Origin: Maribellus comscasis
Lineage (GTDB): Bacteria; Bacteroidota; Bacteroidia; Bacteroidales; Prolixibacteraceae
DNA length: 64,000 bases
Assembly: GCF_009762775.1 (NCBI RefSeq)
Contig: NZ_CP046401.1
Location: forward strand, 6,832,001 to 6,896,000
Direction of reading: 5' to 3'
The number at the start of each line of letters is the position of its first letter. Position 1 is the first letter of the stretch. Below the pieces are notes generated by a model, which was given only the letters and a program-made list of their open reading frames with translations, was not told the DNA's origin and made no database searches. A program made the position numbers and the translations under genes. Of the stretch, positions 9,243 through 18,084 are shown piece after piece.

Positions 9243-9293
9243 ACAAATCAAAATTTCCTATTATTTACTTTTTATATCTAATTTTTTGCTATA

Positions 9294-9326
9294 TTTTTAC
9301 AACTCAAAGCACTAAAGTTGTAAAAA
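9294..9326. promoter_or_regulatory. Inverted repeat abutting the integrase start
   Basis: TTTTTACAACT (9294-9304) and AGTTGTAAAAA (9316-9326) form a perfect 11-bp inverted repeat with an 11-base loop that ends at the base before the integrase ATG. The position suggests an operator, or a hairpin that masks translation initiation of the recombinase. No known family was recognised. Confidence 0.5.
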
Positions 9327-10460
9327 ATGAAAATAAAGCTACGACAAAGAAATTTAAAGGATGGAAGAATAAGCTTATTCCTTGAATATTACAAAGGTTA
9401 CACTAAAGACAAGGATGGAAAGATAAAACACAACCGGGAATTTGAAAACCTGGAGATTTATCTAACCGATACCCCAAAAAATCAAAAACAAAAACAACAG
9501 AACAAGGAAAAGCTAATTCTTGCCGATAAAATTTTAACTCAGAGAAAAGCAGACTACAACGCCGGAAAGTTTGGCTTTCAAAATACTTCAAAAATCAATA
9601 TAAACTTTATTGAGTATTTCAATAATATGACCGAAGAAAGATTTGAAAGCACCGGAAATTATGATAATTGGAGAAGCACATACAACCATTTGGTTAAATA
9701 CTTTGGAGAAAACATCACATTTAAAAATTTTGATGGGGAAAAATTAAAATCATTCAAAAGTTATTTGGATTACACTGCGACAACCCCGCAAGGCAAACCT
9801 CTCTCAGCAAATACCAAACAATCCTACTTTTCAAAAGTTAAAGCGGCACTAAACCAAGCATTCAAAGAACGCATTATTTATGAAAATCCGGGAGATTTAG
9901 TTAAGGGGTTCCCAAAAGCAGAAGTAGAGAGACCATATCTCACTCAAAGTGAAGTACAAAAATTAGCCTTGGCAGAATGCAGGATTCCTGTTTTAAAAAA
10001 AGCCTTTCTATTTGCCTGTTTGACAGGACTCAGGTACTCAGATATAGAAAAACTTCTTTGGAAGGAAGTCCGAGAAAATGAGGATGAATTGAGGATAGTT
10101 TTCACACAAAAGAAAACCGATGGACTTGAATATTTATACATAAGTAAAAATGCCAGAGAAATTTTAGGTAAAAGAAAAGCACCTGATGATACGGTGTTTG
10201 ATGGACTAAAATATTCTGCGCAAACTTCTAATATTTTAATGAAATGGGCTTATAAAGCTGGTGTACACAAAGAATTTACATTTCATTCGAGCCGACACAC
10301 GAATGCAATTCTTATGCTTGAAAATGGAGCAGATATCTACACAGTTTCCAAAAGGCTTGGGCACAAAGAACTAAGAACAACCGAAATTTATGCTAAGATT
10401 GTTGACAAAAAACAAAAAGAAGCTGCCAGTATTATACCCCAGATAAATATATCGTTATGA
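9327..10460 (+). CDS. Tyrosine-type site-specific recombinase (integrase)
   Basis: A 377-residue recombinase with an N-terminal arm-binding region (about residues 1-85), a SAM-like core-binding domain (about 90-195) and a catalytic domain. All catalytic residues can be placed: Arg236 in TGLRYSD, Lys262/263 in FTQKKT, His320 and Arg323 in HSSRH, His346 in LGHKEL and nucleophile Tyr355 in EIYAKI. It therefore looks active. It would catalyse recombination between the element's attP and the mnmE 3' end. Its stop overlaps the next ATG by four bases (ATGA), indicating translational coupling to the membrane protein that follows. Confidence 0.95.
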   Translation: MKIKLRQRNLKDGRISLFLEYYKGYTKDKDGKIKHNREFENLEIYLTDTPKNQKQKQQNKEKLILADKILTQRKADYNAGKFGFQNTSKININFIEYFNNMTEERFESTGNYDNWRSTYNHLVKYFGENITFKNFDGEKLKSFKSYLDYTATTPQGKPLSANTKQSYFSKVKAALNQAFKERIIYENPGDLVKGFPKAEVERPYLTQSEVQKLALAECRIPVLKKAFLFACLTGLRYSDIEKLLWKEVRENEDELRIVFTQKKTDGLEYLYISKNAREILGKRKAPDDTVFDGLKYSAQTSNILMKWAYKAGVHKEFTFHSSRHTNAILMLENGADIYTVSKRLGHKELRTTEIYAKIVDKKQKEAASIIPQINISL

Positions 10461-11224
10461 GTAAGCCTGTTATAAACATCATCTTTATTGTAGCATTTGC
10501 ATATCCGACATTGAGGTTCCTTTACAAATATTTAATTCTATTACTGTTTTCTGTAATTAAACGAGAAAAATTTGAATGGAATAAAGAAATTGATAAACCT
10601 CGAATTCTATTTTACATGGCTTTTTCTTTTTTAGCTGGGCTTTTGTGGTACATATTAGTTTTTCAAACTATACAACCTCTGGGCAAATTGCAAATTCTTT
10701 CAGATATTATACAAAGTATCTTTATCATAGGAGCGATACGCATAAGTCTGATTTTAAGTGAAACATGGACAAAGCGATTTGATGAGATATCAATCATTAG
10801 AGAAATTAAAAGCTTAGTTTCAACTCAATTACGCTGTATTATTGGAGATGACAACAAAATAAAAGAGTTGCACCATGCCCTAAATGATAATTATATAAAC
10901 TGTACTTTCCCGTCGTTCTATGCCTTTATAAAACAAAAGCCTTTAGGAAAGCTTCCTAAAATAATTTGGATTGATTTTTTCAGGAATAAGGCCAACAGGC
11001 AAACACTTATAGAACTGGTTACAAATTTATTCCCCGGCCTTTATAAAAAAGACGGTTCATTAGATAGAATAACATTAGAAAGCGTTATTCATGATTATTT
11101 CTGCGAAGAAGATGGCTCTCCCATTATTCTGGGGAAAAAGCCTATTGATAAATTTATAGAAAAGACAACTGAACCAAAAGAGAAAATCAAGGCACTTATA
11201 AAAGGCGTTATATCAGCAAAATAA
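10457..11224 (+). CDS. Membrane protein of unknown function coupled to the integrase
   Basis: 255 residues. Hydrophobic segments lie at about residues 7-35 (IIFIVAFAYPTLRFLYKYLILLLFS), 50-70 (FYMAFSFLAGLLWYILVF) and 80-100 (IIQSIFIIGAIRISLIL). They are followed by a mostly polar cytoplasmic-looking C-terminal domain of about 150 residues. I recognise no family. It overlaps the integrase stop by ATGA and is followed by the excisionase-like gene, so it belongs to the mobile-element backbone. A role in entry exclusion or host interaction would be speculation. Confidence 0.75.
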   Translation: MSKPVINIIFIVAFAYPTLRFLYKYLILLLFSVIKREKFEWNKEIDKPRILFYMAFSFLAGLLWYILVFQTIQPLGKLQILSDIIQSIFIIGAIRISLILSETWTKRFDEISIIREIKSLVSTQLRCIIGDDNKIKELHHALNDNYINCTFPSFYAFIKQKPLGKLPKIIWIDFFRNKANRQTLIELVTNLFPGLYKKDGSLDRITLESVIHDYFCEEDGSPIILGKKPIDKFIEKTTEPKEKIKALIKGVISAK

Positions 11225-11362
11225 AAGCCATCCCCCATCTTAATACCCATTACGTCCCCCTTCTCCCCGTTGTTATATACTTTGCTATTCTTTTCCTTTG
11301 GTTCCAGATATCTAAAAAAGGAAAACGAAAGCTTTCGTTCATTATTCACTAAAAAAATAACA

Positions 11363-11650
11363 ATGAACGAATTTAAAATTGCAGAAAAGCTTGACCGTAT
11401 CGAGCGATTAATTATTTCGAACAAAAAGGTACTGACATTTGATGAAGCGTGTGAATACACAGGCCTGTCACGTTCCTATTTATACAAACTAACTTCTTCC
11501 GGGAGAATACCATTCTCTAAACCAAATGGAAAAATTATTTTCTTTGAAAAAGAAAAATTAGACAACTGGCTTCTTCAGAATAGTCATAAATCCGATGACG
11601 AAATAGAAGAGGAATCTCTTAGCTACATCATAAAAAAGAAAAAAGCGTAA
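11363..11650 (+). CDS. Excisionase-like helix-turn-helix protein
   Basis: About 95 residues from ATG 11363 (MNEFKIAEKLDRIERLI). The centre, LTFDEACEYTGLSRSYLYKLTSSGRIPFSKPNGKIIFFEKEKLDNWL, is split between helices like the MerR-type HTH_17/excisionase fold used by Bacteroidota mobile elements to direct excision or control transcription. An acidic, Lys-rich tail follows. The in-frame extension back to 11270 gives a hydrophobic, unrelated N-terminus and is rejected. It sits between the integrase module and the replication module. Confidence 0.85.
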   Translation: MNEFKIAEKLDRIERLIISNKKVLTFDEACEYTGLSRSYLYKLTSSGRIPFSKPNGKIIFFEKEKLDNWLLQNSHKSDDEIEEESLSYIIKKKKA

Positions 11651-11740
11651 AGCCCTACCCTTACGCTAAATCTCAATTGATTTTCCTAATTCAGAAAACC
11701 TGATGTGAAAGATACAGGTTTTCGACAAACTATTGAACAA

Positions 11741-12907
11741 ATGGATTCAAAAGATAACTTATATGTCGTTGAAAATCCGAAAAAGAAAACAATCTTCGAT
11801 TATACAGCAGAATATTTATTTGAGAAATACGACATCCGGTACAATGAAGTCTCGCATGATTATGAAATTTCATTGAAGGAAGAAAATAACTGGCATATAC
11901 TTAACGTCAACTCGCTGATAATAGAATTGGCTAAGGTTAGTATTGATGTAACGCCCAAGAAGCTGGAAATATTTATTAAATCGGATTGGATTGAAAAGCA
12001 TAACCCTATTCAAAATTATTTCAATTCGTTACCAATTTGGAACGGCATAGATTATATCAAGAAATACTGTTCTTATGTACCAACCTTTGAAGACGAAGCA
12101 TTTTTATATCATTTTCGTAAATGGTTGGTTCGTACTGTAAGGTGTGCACTCGAACCAGAATATTTTAACAAACAGGCATTTATTATTAGCCATCGCGGAC
12201 AAAGTTCCGGCAAATCGACTTGGTGCCGGTTTCTTTGCCCGCCAAGATTATCTGCTTACATGGCCGAGGATATAAGCAACGATAAAGATGCCAGAATCCA
12301 GCTAAGTCGGAATTTTCTGCTGAATCTGGATGAATTGGCCGTACTGAGCAGGAAAGACATAAACGCTCTAAAAGCCTTCTTTAGCAAAACCTTTATCAAT
12401 GAGCGCTTGCCTTATGACCGCAAAAACACAACGTTGCCCCGGATTTGCTCATTTATTGGTTCTACAAATATGACCACATTCCTGAACGATGAAACAGGCT
12501 CTGTGAGGTGGCTGTGTTTTGAACTCCGTGACACAATAAATTTTGCCTACTCGAAAGAAACCGACATTGATAACATTTGGGTGCAAGCTTATCATTTGGC
12601 TTACAAAGAACCGGGGTTCAATCCAGAATTAACGGTAAATGATGTGAACGAAAATGAAGAGCGCAACAAGAAATATACCCGGTTAACAACAGAACAGGAA
12701 CTCATTGCCAAGTACTTCGAAAAATCGCAAGACATGGCCGACTTCGTTACTGCCTCTGATGTGTTGAGTGTATTAGGCCCCCTAAATTTCAGGTTAAACC
12801 ACATTAATATCGGGAAAGCTCTGTCAGGGTTCAACTTTCAACGAATTAAGCATCCCCGGAAACAAGTTTGGGGATATTTGGCAAAATCAAATTTCAATCA
12901 GGATTGA
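11741..12907 (+). CDS. VapE-family primase-helicase-like ATPase
   Basis: About 388 residues. The core has a P-loop HRGQSSGKSTWCRFL with GQSSGKST as Walker A, a Walker-B-like FLLNLDEL, and the downstream CSFIGSTNMTTFLNDETGSVRWL sensor region typical of virulence-associated E proteins. VapE proteins are superfamily-3-like helicases of phages and mobile islands, usually paired with a primase, as here. The start is uncertain: the frame is open from GTG 11705, but ATG 11741 (MDSKDNLYVVENP) is preferred because GTG starts are uncommon in this group. The iteron-like region and the primase follow. Confidence 0.85.
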   Translation: MDSKDNLYVVENPKKKTIFDYTAEYLFEKYDIRYNEVSHDYEISLKEENNWHILNVNSLIIELAKVSIDVTPKKLEIFIKSDWIEKHNPIQNYFNSLPIWNGIDYIKKYCSYVPTFEDEAFLYHFRKWLVRTVRCALEPEYFNKQAFIISHRGQSSGKSTWCRFLCPPRLSAYMAEDISNDKDARIQLSRNFLLNLDELAVLSRKDINALKAFFSKTFINERLPYDRKNTTLPRICSFIGSTNMTTFLNDETGSVRWLCFELRDTINFAYSKETDIDNIWVQAYHLAYKEPGFNPELTVNDVNENEERNKKYTRLTTEQELIAKYFEKSQDMADFVTASDVLSVLGPLNFRLNHINIGKALSGFNFQRIKHPRKQVWGYLAKSNFNQD

Positions 12908-12935
12908 AATGTTTGTGTTCAAAAATACGATTTAA

Positions 12936-13122
12936 AGTTACCTACCTACCTTAATATACCGAGGGTGGCGTAAACAAAAGGGCTTCTACAGGTAAGAATA
13001 TTACCATTCTTCTTACCTGAACCTTACCTAAGTTACCCAAAAGGTAAAACAGGTAAGTTAAAATAAGTGTCTACCTATGTTCTAACCGGCTGATTATCTA
13101 CACAAAGGTAAGTAGGTAGGCA
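12936..13122. other. GGTA/TACC iteron-like cluster, candidate replication origin or operator array
   Basis: Between the helicase and primase genes about fifteen GGTA or TACC units occur in under 190 bp, many as GGTAAG/CTTACC. The outer ends mirror each other: GTTACCTACCTACC at 12938-12951 against GGTAAGTAGGTAGG at 13107-13120 on the opposite sense. The interior is AT-rich. This density and symmetry, between two replication genes, fit an iteron origin for the excised circle or a multi-site operator for the primase gene. Which it is cannot be decided from the sequence. Confidence 0.55.
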
Positions 13123-13149
13123 ATTTTCAACATTTTAAAGTATTTGCCG

Positions 13150-14034
13150 ATGAAAAAAGAAAAATTACAATGCGATACAGCGCGGGAGATTACGATAGTC
13201 GATTTTCTGAAAGAAAACGCAGTTTTACCCCAACGGGAGAACCACAAAGAAGCCTGGTTCCTTAGCCCGCTTCGGGAAGAAAAAGAAGCATCTTTTAAGG
13301 TTTCAAAGCTGCTAAACCGATGGTACGACCATGGGCTTGGCCGAGGCGGAAATATAATTGACCTGGTCATTGCAATGAACAACCAATGCAGTATCCGGGA
13401 ATCACTTTCCATTCTAAACAAAATTGTACCATCTTTTTCTTTTCAGAAGCAAGAAATTCTTGCAGTTCCTGAAAAGCAAGGCGAAATCAAAATTCAAAGT
13501 GCCCGTAATTTACAGCACCCGGCATTGATTACTTATTTGAGAAGCCGCCGAATCAATCCTTCAGTTGCAACCCAATATGCAAAAGAAGTACATTATTCTT
13601 TCAGGAGCCGTACCTATTTTGCCATTGGATTAGAAAATATTTCCGGAGGCTGGGAACTCCGAAATCCGTATTTCAAAAATGCAGCTTCGCCTAAAGACTT
13701 TTCTTATTTCAATACCGGGAAAGAAATGCTGAGTATAACGGAAGGCATGTTTGACTTTTTCAGTTTGTTGATGCTTTATCCGCGCTTACCACACAAGTCG
13801 GATTTTCTGATTTTGAACTCGGTTTCTTTTATTAACCGGATTCAAAAAGTTGCACTGCCATATTCAAAAATTGGTCTTTACCTTGACAATGACCCGGCAG
13901 GGAGAAAAGCAGCAAAACGGTTACTGGCCAACCTGTCGAACAGTGTCGATATGTCTGCCCTTTATGAGGAAAAAAAAGATTTAAACCAGCTATTGACCGC
14001 TCCAATCCAACGACAGCGGAGGCCTGTGCGGTAA
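13150..14034 (+). CDS. Toprim-domain DnaG-like primase of a mobile element
   Basis: About 294 residues from ATG 13150; the TTG two codons earlier is a less likely start. The N-terminus resembles the DnaG CHC2 zinc-binding domain (LSPLREEKEASFKV ... WYDHGLGRGGNIIDLV) but lacks the zinc Cys/His residues, as is usual in Bacteroidota element primases. The Toprim part has ITEGMFDFFSLL with the catalytic Glu and LYLDNDPAGRKAAKRL with the DxD-type metal site. It would prime DNA synthesis of the element, together with the VapE helicase upstream. Confidence 0.88.
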   Translation: MKKEKLQCDTAREITIVDFLKENAVLPQRENHKEAWFLSPLREEKEASFKVSKLLNRWYDHGLGRGGNIIDLVIAMNNQCSIRESLSILNKIVPSFSFQKQEILAVPEKQGEIKIQSARNLQHPALITYLRSRRINPSVATQYAKEVHYSFRSRTYFAIGLENISGGWELRNPYFKNAASPKDFSYFNTGKEMLSITEGMFDFFSLLMLYPRLPHKSDFLILNSVSFINRIQKVALPYSKIGLYLDNDPAGRKAAKRLLANLSNSVDMSALYEEKKDLNQLLTAPIQRQRRPVR

Positions 14035-14042
14035 GCTATTTC

Positions 14043-14120
14043 AAGAGGTGTCAATGTTGCACAATTGACCTCTTGCTTTGCTCCTAAACTCGCAAAGGGA
14101 GGAAAATCAAAGATTTTCCT
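14043..14120. other. oriT-like region with two hairpins upstream of mob genes
   Basis: Just before the mobilization genes are AAGAGGTGTCAAT (14043-14055) facing ATTGACCTCTT (14064-14074), an 11-bp stem with a 2-base bulge. There is also a perfect stem AGGAAAATC (14100-14108) / GATTTTCCT (14112-14120) with loop AAA. Hairpins beside a nick site next to the relaxase operon are the usual make-up of an origin of transfer. The second stem could instead be a terminator for the primase gene. The nick site itself cannot be assigned. Confidence 0.5.
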
Positions 14121-14152
14121 GGCAGCCATTTTAACGGATAAATGATAAAATT

Positions 14153-14461
14153 ATGAAAACAAAATATATTTCATTCAGGGTAAGCAATATTGAAAAGAAG
14201 GCAATAACAATAGCTGCAAAAGAAACCGGGCTAAACACCAGTGAATTTGCAAGGCGTGCTGCCCTGAACATGAAAGTTACCCTACGGTTTTCACCGGAAG
14301 AAATGGAGATTTATAAGAACCTGCATGTTTTCCACCGGAATTTTAAAGCGATAAGTAACCTAGTTAAAAGCGATTATTTCAGGAAGAATGATACTATCCT
14401 CCTGGAATTGGAAGAAATGATAAAACAGATAAAAACCCACCTTGAAAAGTTTGAACAATGA
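14153..14461 (+). CDS. MobC-like relaxosome accessory protein
   Basis: 102 residues. The N-terminus, YISFRVSNIEKKAITIAAKETGLNTSEFARRAALN, has the beta-helix-helix pattern of ribbon-helix-helix DNA-binding relaxosome proteins, and the C-terminal half is helical. Such proteins bind oriT and help the relaxase open the strands. It overlaps the relaxase start by ATGA (14458-14461) and lies directly after the oriT-like hairpins. Confidence 0.82.
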   Translation: MKTKYISFRVSNIEKKAITIAAKETGLNTSEFARRAALNMKVTLRFSPEEMEIYKNLHVFHRNFKAISNLVKSDYFRKNDTILLELEEMIKQIKTHLEKFEQ

Positions 14462-15234
14462 TTGGAAAAGCCAAAAGCATATCACACATTTCTAATGCCG
14501 TAAACTATGCAAAAAACAAGAAAGGGGCATTGGAAATCAACCGGCACAATGTTGCGGGCGAAACAGGAACAGAAATCGCACAGGAATTTCGGGTATTTCA
14601 AAACCTGAATGCCCGATGTGAAAGAAATTCGTTTTCCATCGTGCTTAGCCCTGCTATCCCGGATGGACAGAAACTTACAAACGGGGATTTTGTTCAGCTT
14701 GCCAATGATTTTTTGTTAAAGATGAACCTGAAAGAAAATCAACATATTACATTCCTGCATTCTGACAAAAACCACAAGCACCTGCACATTTTTGTTAACC
14801 GGATTGATTTTAACGGGAAAGCATATAAGGACAACTACATCAGCAAAAAAGCCCAACGAATTGCAGAAAGCATTGCCAAAGACTGGAAATTTACCACAGC
14901 AAAAGAAGTTCAGCAACAAAAAGAAGACCTGTTATCCCGTCAGGTTATAGACGCACACGAAAAAGCTTTGCAACAAAAACCACGGAACATTTTTGAATAT
15001 GCAGAACTGATGAAACCGTATGGTATAAACACACAATTAAAGCAGGCTTCCGACGGGAAAGTTGTTGGCATAAAATTCCTGATTAATGAAAATTCAATTA
15101 AAGCCAGTTCAGTACATCGTTCGTTCAGTGCAGCAAACCTACAGAAATTAATACTGCAAAGCTTACAAGCATACAATACCCATAAAAGAAATCAACAATA
15201 CAATTCGAATAAAAAACAAAGGTTTAGGTTATGA
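14458..15234 (+). CDS. Relaxase/mobilization nuclease
   Basis: 258 residues. The metal-binding motif HSDKNHKHLHIFVNRID (His101, His106, His108, His110) is the HxDxxHxH-type motif III of MobA/VirD2-family relaxases. A candidate nucleophile is Tyr17 in NAVNYAKNKKGA. The enzyme nicks oriT, stays bound to the 5' end and pilots the strand through a conjugation channel supplied by another element. It is short for the family, holding little beyond the relaxase domain. It overlaps both neighbours by ATGA. Confidence 0.9.
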   Translation: MIGKAKSISHISNAVNYAKNKKGALEINRHNVAGETGTEIAQEFRVFQNLNARCERNSFSIVLSPAIPDGQKLTNGDFVQLANDFLLKMNLKENQHITFLHSDKNHKHLHIFVNRIDFNGKAYKDNYISKKAQRIAESIAKDWKFTTAKEVQQQKEDLLSRQVIDAHEKALQQKPRNIFEYAELMKPYGINTQLKQASDGKVVGIKFLINENSIKASSVHRSFSAANLQKLILQSLQAYNTHKRNQQYNSNKKQRFRL

Positions 15235-15515
15235 GAAAAAATTTATCGCAACAGAAATTATTGGAAATATTAATAGTTGAAATTGAAATACTTCAACAAA
15301 ACAGCAAGAACATTAAAGAGGTTGCCCCGGAAATTGCCCGGCAACTGCATGAGCTAAAAAATACCAAATTAAAGTTTGACCTAAATACAGACAAGCTGGA
15401 AGAATTACTCGAAGATCATAAACAAAAACTACAGAAAAGTGTGGTTATACCAAGGTGGTTTTTATGGTTGATTGCTAGTGTTTTATTGGCATCTATTGCT
15501 AATTGGTTTGTTTAG
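15231..15515 (+). CDS. Small membrane-anchored mobilization-operon protein
   Basis: 94 residues. The N-terminal 70 residues are charged and helical, with coiled-coil character (ILIVEIEILQQNSKNIKEV ... LEDHKQKLQKS). The C-terminus ends in a single TM helix, WFLWLIASVLLASIANWFV. It overlaps the relaxase by ATGA, so it is co-translated. It resembles accessory proteins placed after relaxases in Bacteroidota mobilizable elements, but no family was recognised. Confidence 0.75.
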   Translation: MRKNLSQQKLLEILIVEIEILQQNSKNIKEVAPEIARQLHELKNTKLKFDLNTDKLEELLEDHKQKLQKSVVIPRWFLWLIASVLLASIANWFV

Positions 15516-15695
15516 ATTACCTAAACTAAATTTATTTTTACATCTTTTTATTGTAACTGCTTTAGGATAGATTACATTATTCACCTTTTTTCATTTTACC
15601 ATGCGTCTAATAATTAAACCATCAAAATTTTCATCTTGGCTGTTGTGCCACTCTAACCAAATATAAAGTATTATTTGTAGTGTAACTTATTTTGC

Positions 15696-18068
15696 TTACT
15701 CGTAACGCAACGCTTGAACTGGGTTTCTTGTAGCTGCTTTCCAGCTTTGCCAGCTTACTGTTAGTAATGCGATTCCCAATGTCAACAAACCGGCCAATGC
15801 AAAAATCCACCAGCTTAAAGTGGTTTTGTAGGCAAAATTTTCGAGCCATTTATTCATGGCATACCAGGCAATGGGGCAGGCAACTACAAAAGCAATGGCT
15901 ACCCATTTTACAAAGTCACGGTTTAGCATAGCAAGTATTTCTGAGATTTTTGCGCCGTTTACTTTTCTGATGCCAATTTCTTTTATTCTTGTTTCAGAAA
16001 GGAAAACGGCCAAACCAAAAATTCCCATACAAGCAATTAAAATGGCAATACATGAGAAAATAAATATGATTCGACTAAATCTGGATTCCTTCTGGTATAA
16101 TTGGTTATAAAAATCGTCGTAGAAAAAATATTCAAACGGGCTGCCCGGAACAAAATTATTCCATTGTTCCCCGACAAATGAAACGGTTTTTGTTACACTA
16201 CGCGTGTCCAGTTTTAAAGTAAGATAATTGCTACCTTCTTCGTTTATGTATAAAAATAATGGTTCTACATTTTCATGCAACGATTTGAAATTGAAATTGT
16301 GTACAATACCGGTGATGTGTCCCTCTTTCCCGTTTCGGCAGGCAAAAATTTTTCCAATGGGTTGTTCCCAACCTAATTTTTTTACTGCAGCCTCGTTCAG
16401 CAGATATTGTGTTCCGTTATAGGGGCACGCATCGTCGCCTGGCAGATAACCAGCCTTCATTTGTACTCCGTAAGTTTTAATAAAGTCTTTATCGATTTCC
16501 AAATAAGTCATGGTTTCAGAACTTTGTTCGGTTTTTCCTTCATAATCGATTGAAGTGACCCAAAGAAGTTTTCCGGGAAGATCGGAAGTTATGCTGGCAG
16601 ATAAAATATTTGGATTGGTAAGCAGATCCTGTTTAAACGGTTGTATTCTTGTGCGAAGATCCTGGTCATTGATCGGAATAGTCAGCAACTGTTCTTTTGA
16701 AAATCCCAAATTTTTGTTTTTAAGCAAGTTCATTTGGCGAGTTACAAAAAATGTTGCTGTAATGAGGATTATAGAAACGGTAAACTGGGCGAATACCATT
16801 ACCCCGTGCATCCCAATATTTCTTTCATTTTTTATTCCGTTTTTTTTCAGTGAGGCCACCGGTTTTAAACGTGCCGCGAGCCATCCTGAAGAAAGGCCTG
16901 TTGTTAATACAATAAATAAAAAAATCAGGGTTAATTTCAGATAAAAACGAAAGTCCAGGTTACCCAAATTAAGTTCAGCACCAACCAAATGTGTAAACCT
17001 GGGGAGCGATAGCCAGACAACAACGGAAGAAATCAAAACTGAGAACATCGTAAGAACAAATGCATTTGACAAAAACAGGCGGATTAGCTGTGTGGGCCCT
17101 GCTCCCATTACTTTTCGAACCCCTAGTTCTGTTGAACGTTTTTTATTTAACGAAAATGAAAGATTGATATAATTGATACAAGCAATAATAAGAATAAGTA
17201 TAGCAATAGCGCCAAAAATAAATACAGTGCGGATGTCACCATTAGGCTGATACTCTCCTCCTTTGTTTGAATAAAGGTGGATTGATGTAAGCGATTGAAC
17301 ATGAAATGATACCCCAAAATCTGCTCCTCCGTAATAATCAGTCGCTATTTTACTAATAGCATTTTCAAATCGATCTCTGTCTATCCCTGAATAAGCAAGC
17401 AGGTATGTAAAAACAGAAGTGTTCATTTGATTGGTCAGGAAATCGTCTCCGAAAAAGGCTCTGGAAGTGGGCATGGAAACAATCATTTCACACGGAAGAT
17501 GTGAGTTTCCAGGAACGTCATTAATAATACCGCTCACTGTTAAATCTGCTTCCCGGTTATAACTGATGGTTTTCCCCATTGGATTCTCATTTCCAAAATA
17601 TTTTTCAGCAATGGATTTTGAGAGTACAACCGAATTAGGGGTTTCCAGAACAGTTTGAGGATCTCCTATGAGAAGAGGAAAAGTATATACATCAAATATT
17701 GATGCATCCGCTAAAACAATATTTTCTTCAAAAAAACTATTTTTGCCATAGCTCACTAACCCTTTCGCCACTCTGGCAATTCTGACCGTATTTTCTATCT
17801 CCGGAAATTTATCCTTGAGAAAAGCCCCCAAAGGTGTTGGTGTCTTAACCCAGTCTTGTGATTTTCCTTCCCGGACAAACGTATTGTATACACGGTAAAC
17901 TCTGTCAGCATTTTTATTGTACCGGTCAAAATTTAGCTCGTTTTGTACATAAACAAGAATGAGGCATACAGCTACAATGGCCAGGCTTAGCCCAAACAGA
18001 TTGACCAGCGAAAACAATCTTTGTTTCCGGAAATTACGTAATGCAAAAAGAAAATCATATTTTATCAT
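15696..18068 (-). CDS. MacB/FtsX-like ABC-type permease, copy 1
   Basis: 790 residues with the layout of Bacteroidota long permeases. An N-terminal TM (about 17-40) is followed by a MacB-like periplasmic core domain, three TMs of an FtsX domain (about 285-400), a second TM and periplasmic core, and a C-terminal FtsX domain ending WQSWKAATRNPVQALRYE. In related systems such permeases act with a LolD/MacB-type ATPase in mechanotransmission or export, often of antimicrobial compounds. No ATPase gene lies in this window, so the partner would have to be encoded elsewhere. It converges with the mobilization operon and begins 16 bp after copy 2. Confidence 0.9.
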   Translation of the reverse strand: MIKYDFLFALRNFRKQRLFSLVNLFGLSLAIVAVCLILVYVQNELNFDRYNKNADRVYRVYNTFVREGKSQDWVKTPTPLGAFLKDKFPEIENTVRIARVAKGLVSYGKNSFFEENIVLADASIFDVYTFPLLIGDPQTVLETPNSVVLSKSIAEKYFGNENPMGKTISYNREADLTVSGIINDVPGNSHLPCEMIVSMPTSRAFFGDDFLTNQMNTSVFTYLLAYSGIDRDRFENAISKIATDYYGGADFGVSFHVQSLTSIHLYSNKGGEYQPNGDIRTVFIFGAIAILILIIACINYINLSFSLNKKRSTELGVRKVMGAGPTQLIRLFLSNAFVLTMFSVLISSVVVWLSLPRFTHLVGAELNLGNLDFRFYLKLTLIFLFIVLTTGLSSGWLAARLKPVASLKKNGIKNERNIGMHGVMVFAQFTVSIILITATFFVTRQMNLLKNKNLGFSKEQLLTIPINDQDLRTRIQPFKQDLLTNPNILSASITSDLPGKLLWVTSIDYEGKTEQSSETMTYLEIDKDFIKTYGVQMKAGYLPGDDACPYNGTQYLLNEAAVKKLGWEQPIGKIFACRNGKEGHITGIVHNFNFKSLHENVEPLFLYINEEGSNYLTLKLDTRSVTKTVSFVGEQWNNFVPGSPFEYFFYDDFYNQLYQKESRFSRIIFIFSCIAILIACMGIFGLAVFLSETRIKEIGIRKVNGAKISEILAMLNRDFVKWVAIAFVVACPIAWYAMNKWLENFAYKTTLSWWIFALAGLLTLGIALLTVSWQSWKAATRNPVQALRYE

Positions 18069-18084
18069 ACCCTTTAATTTTTAA

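Noticed and set aside
15516..15695. A possible inner right end of a smaller element between the mob genes and the permeases.
   Set aside because: No copy of the 19-bp core or other repeat was seen here; the only second copy is at 30902.
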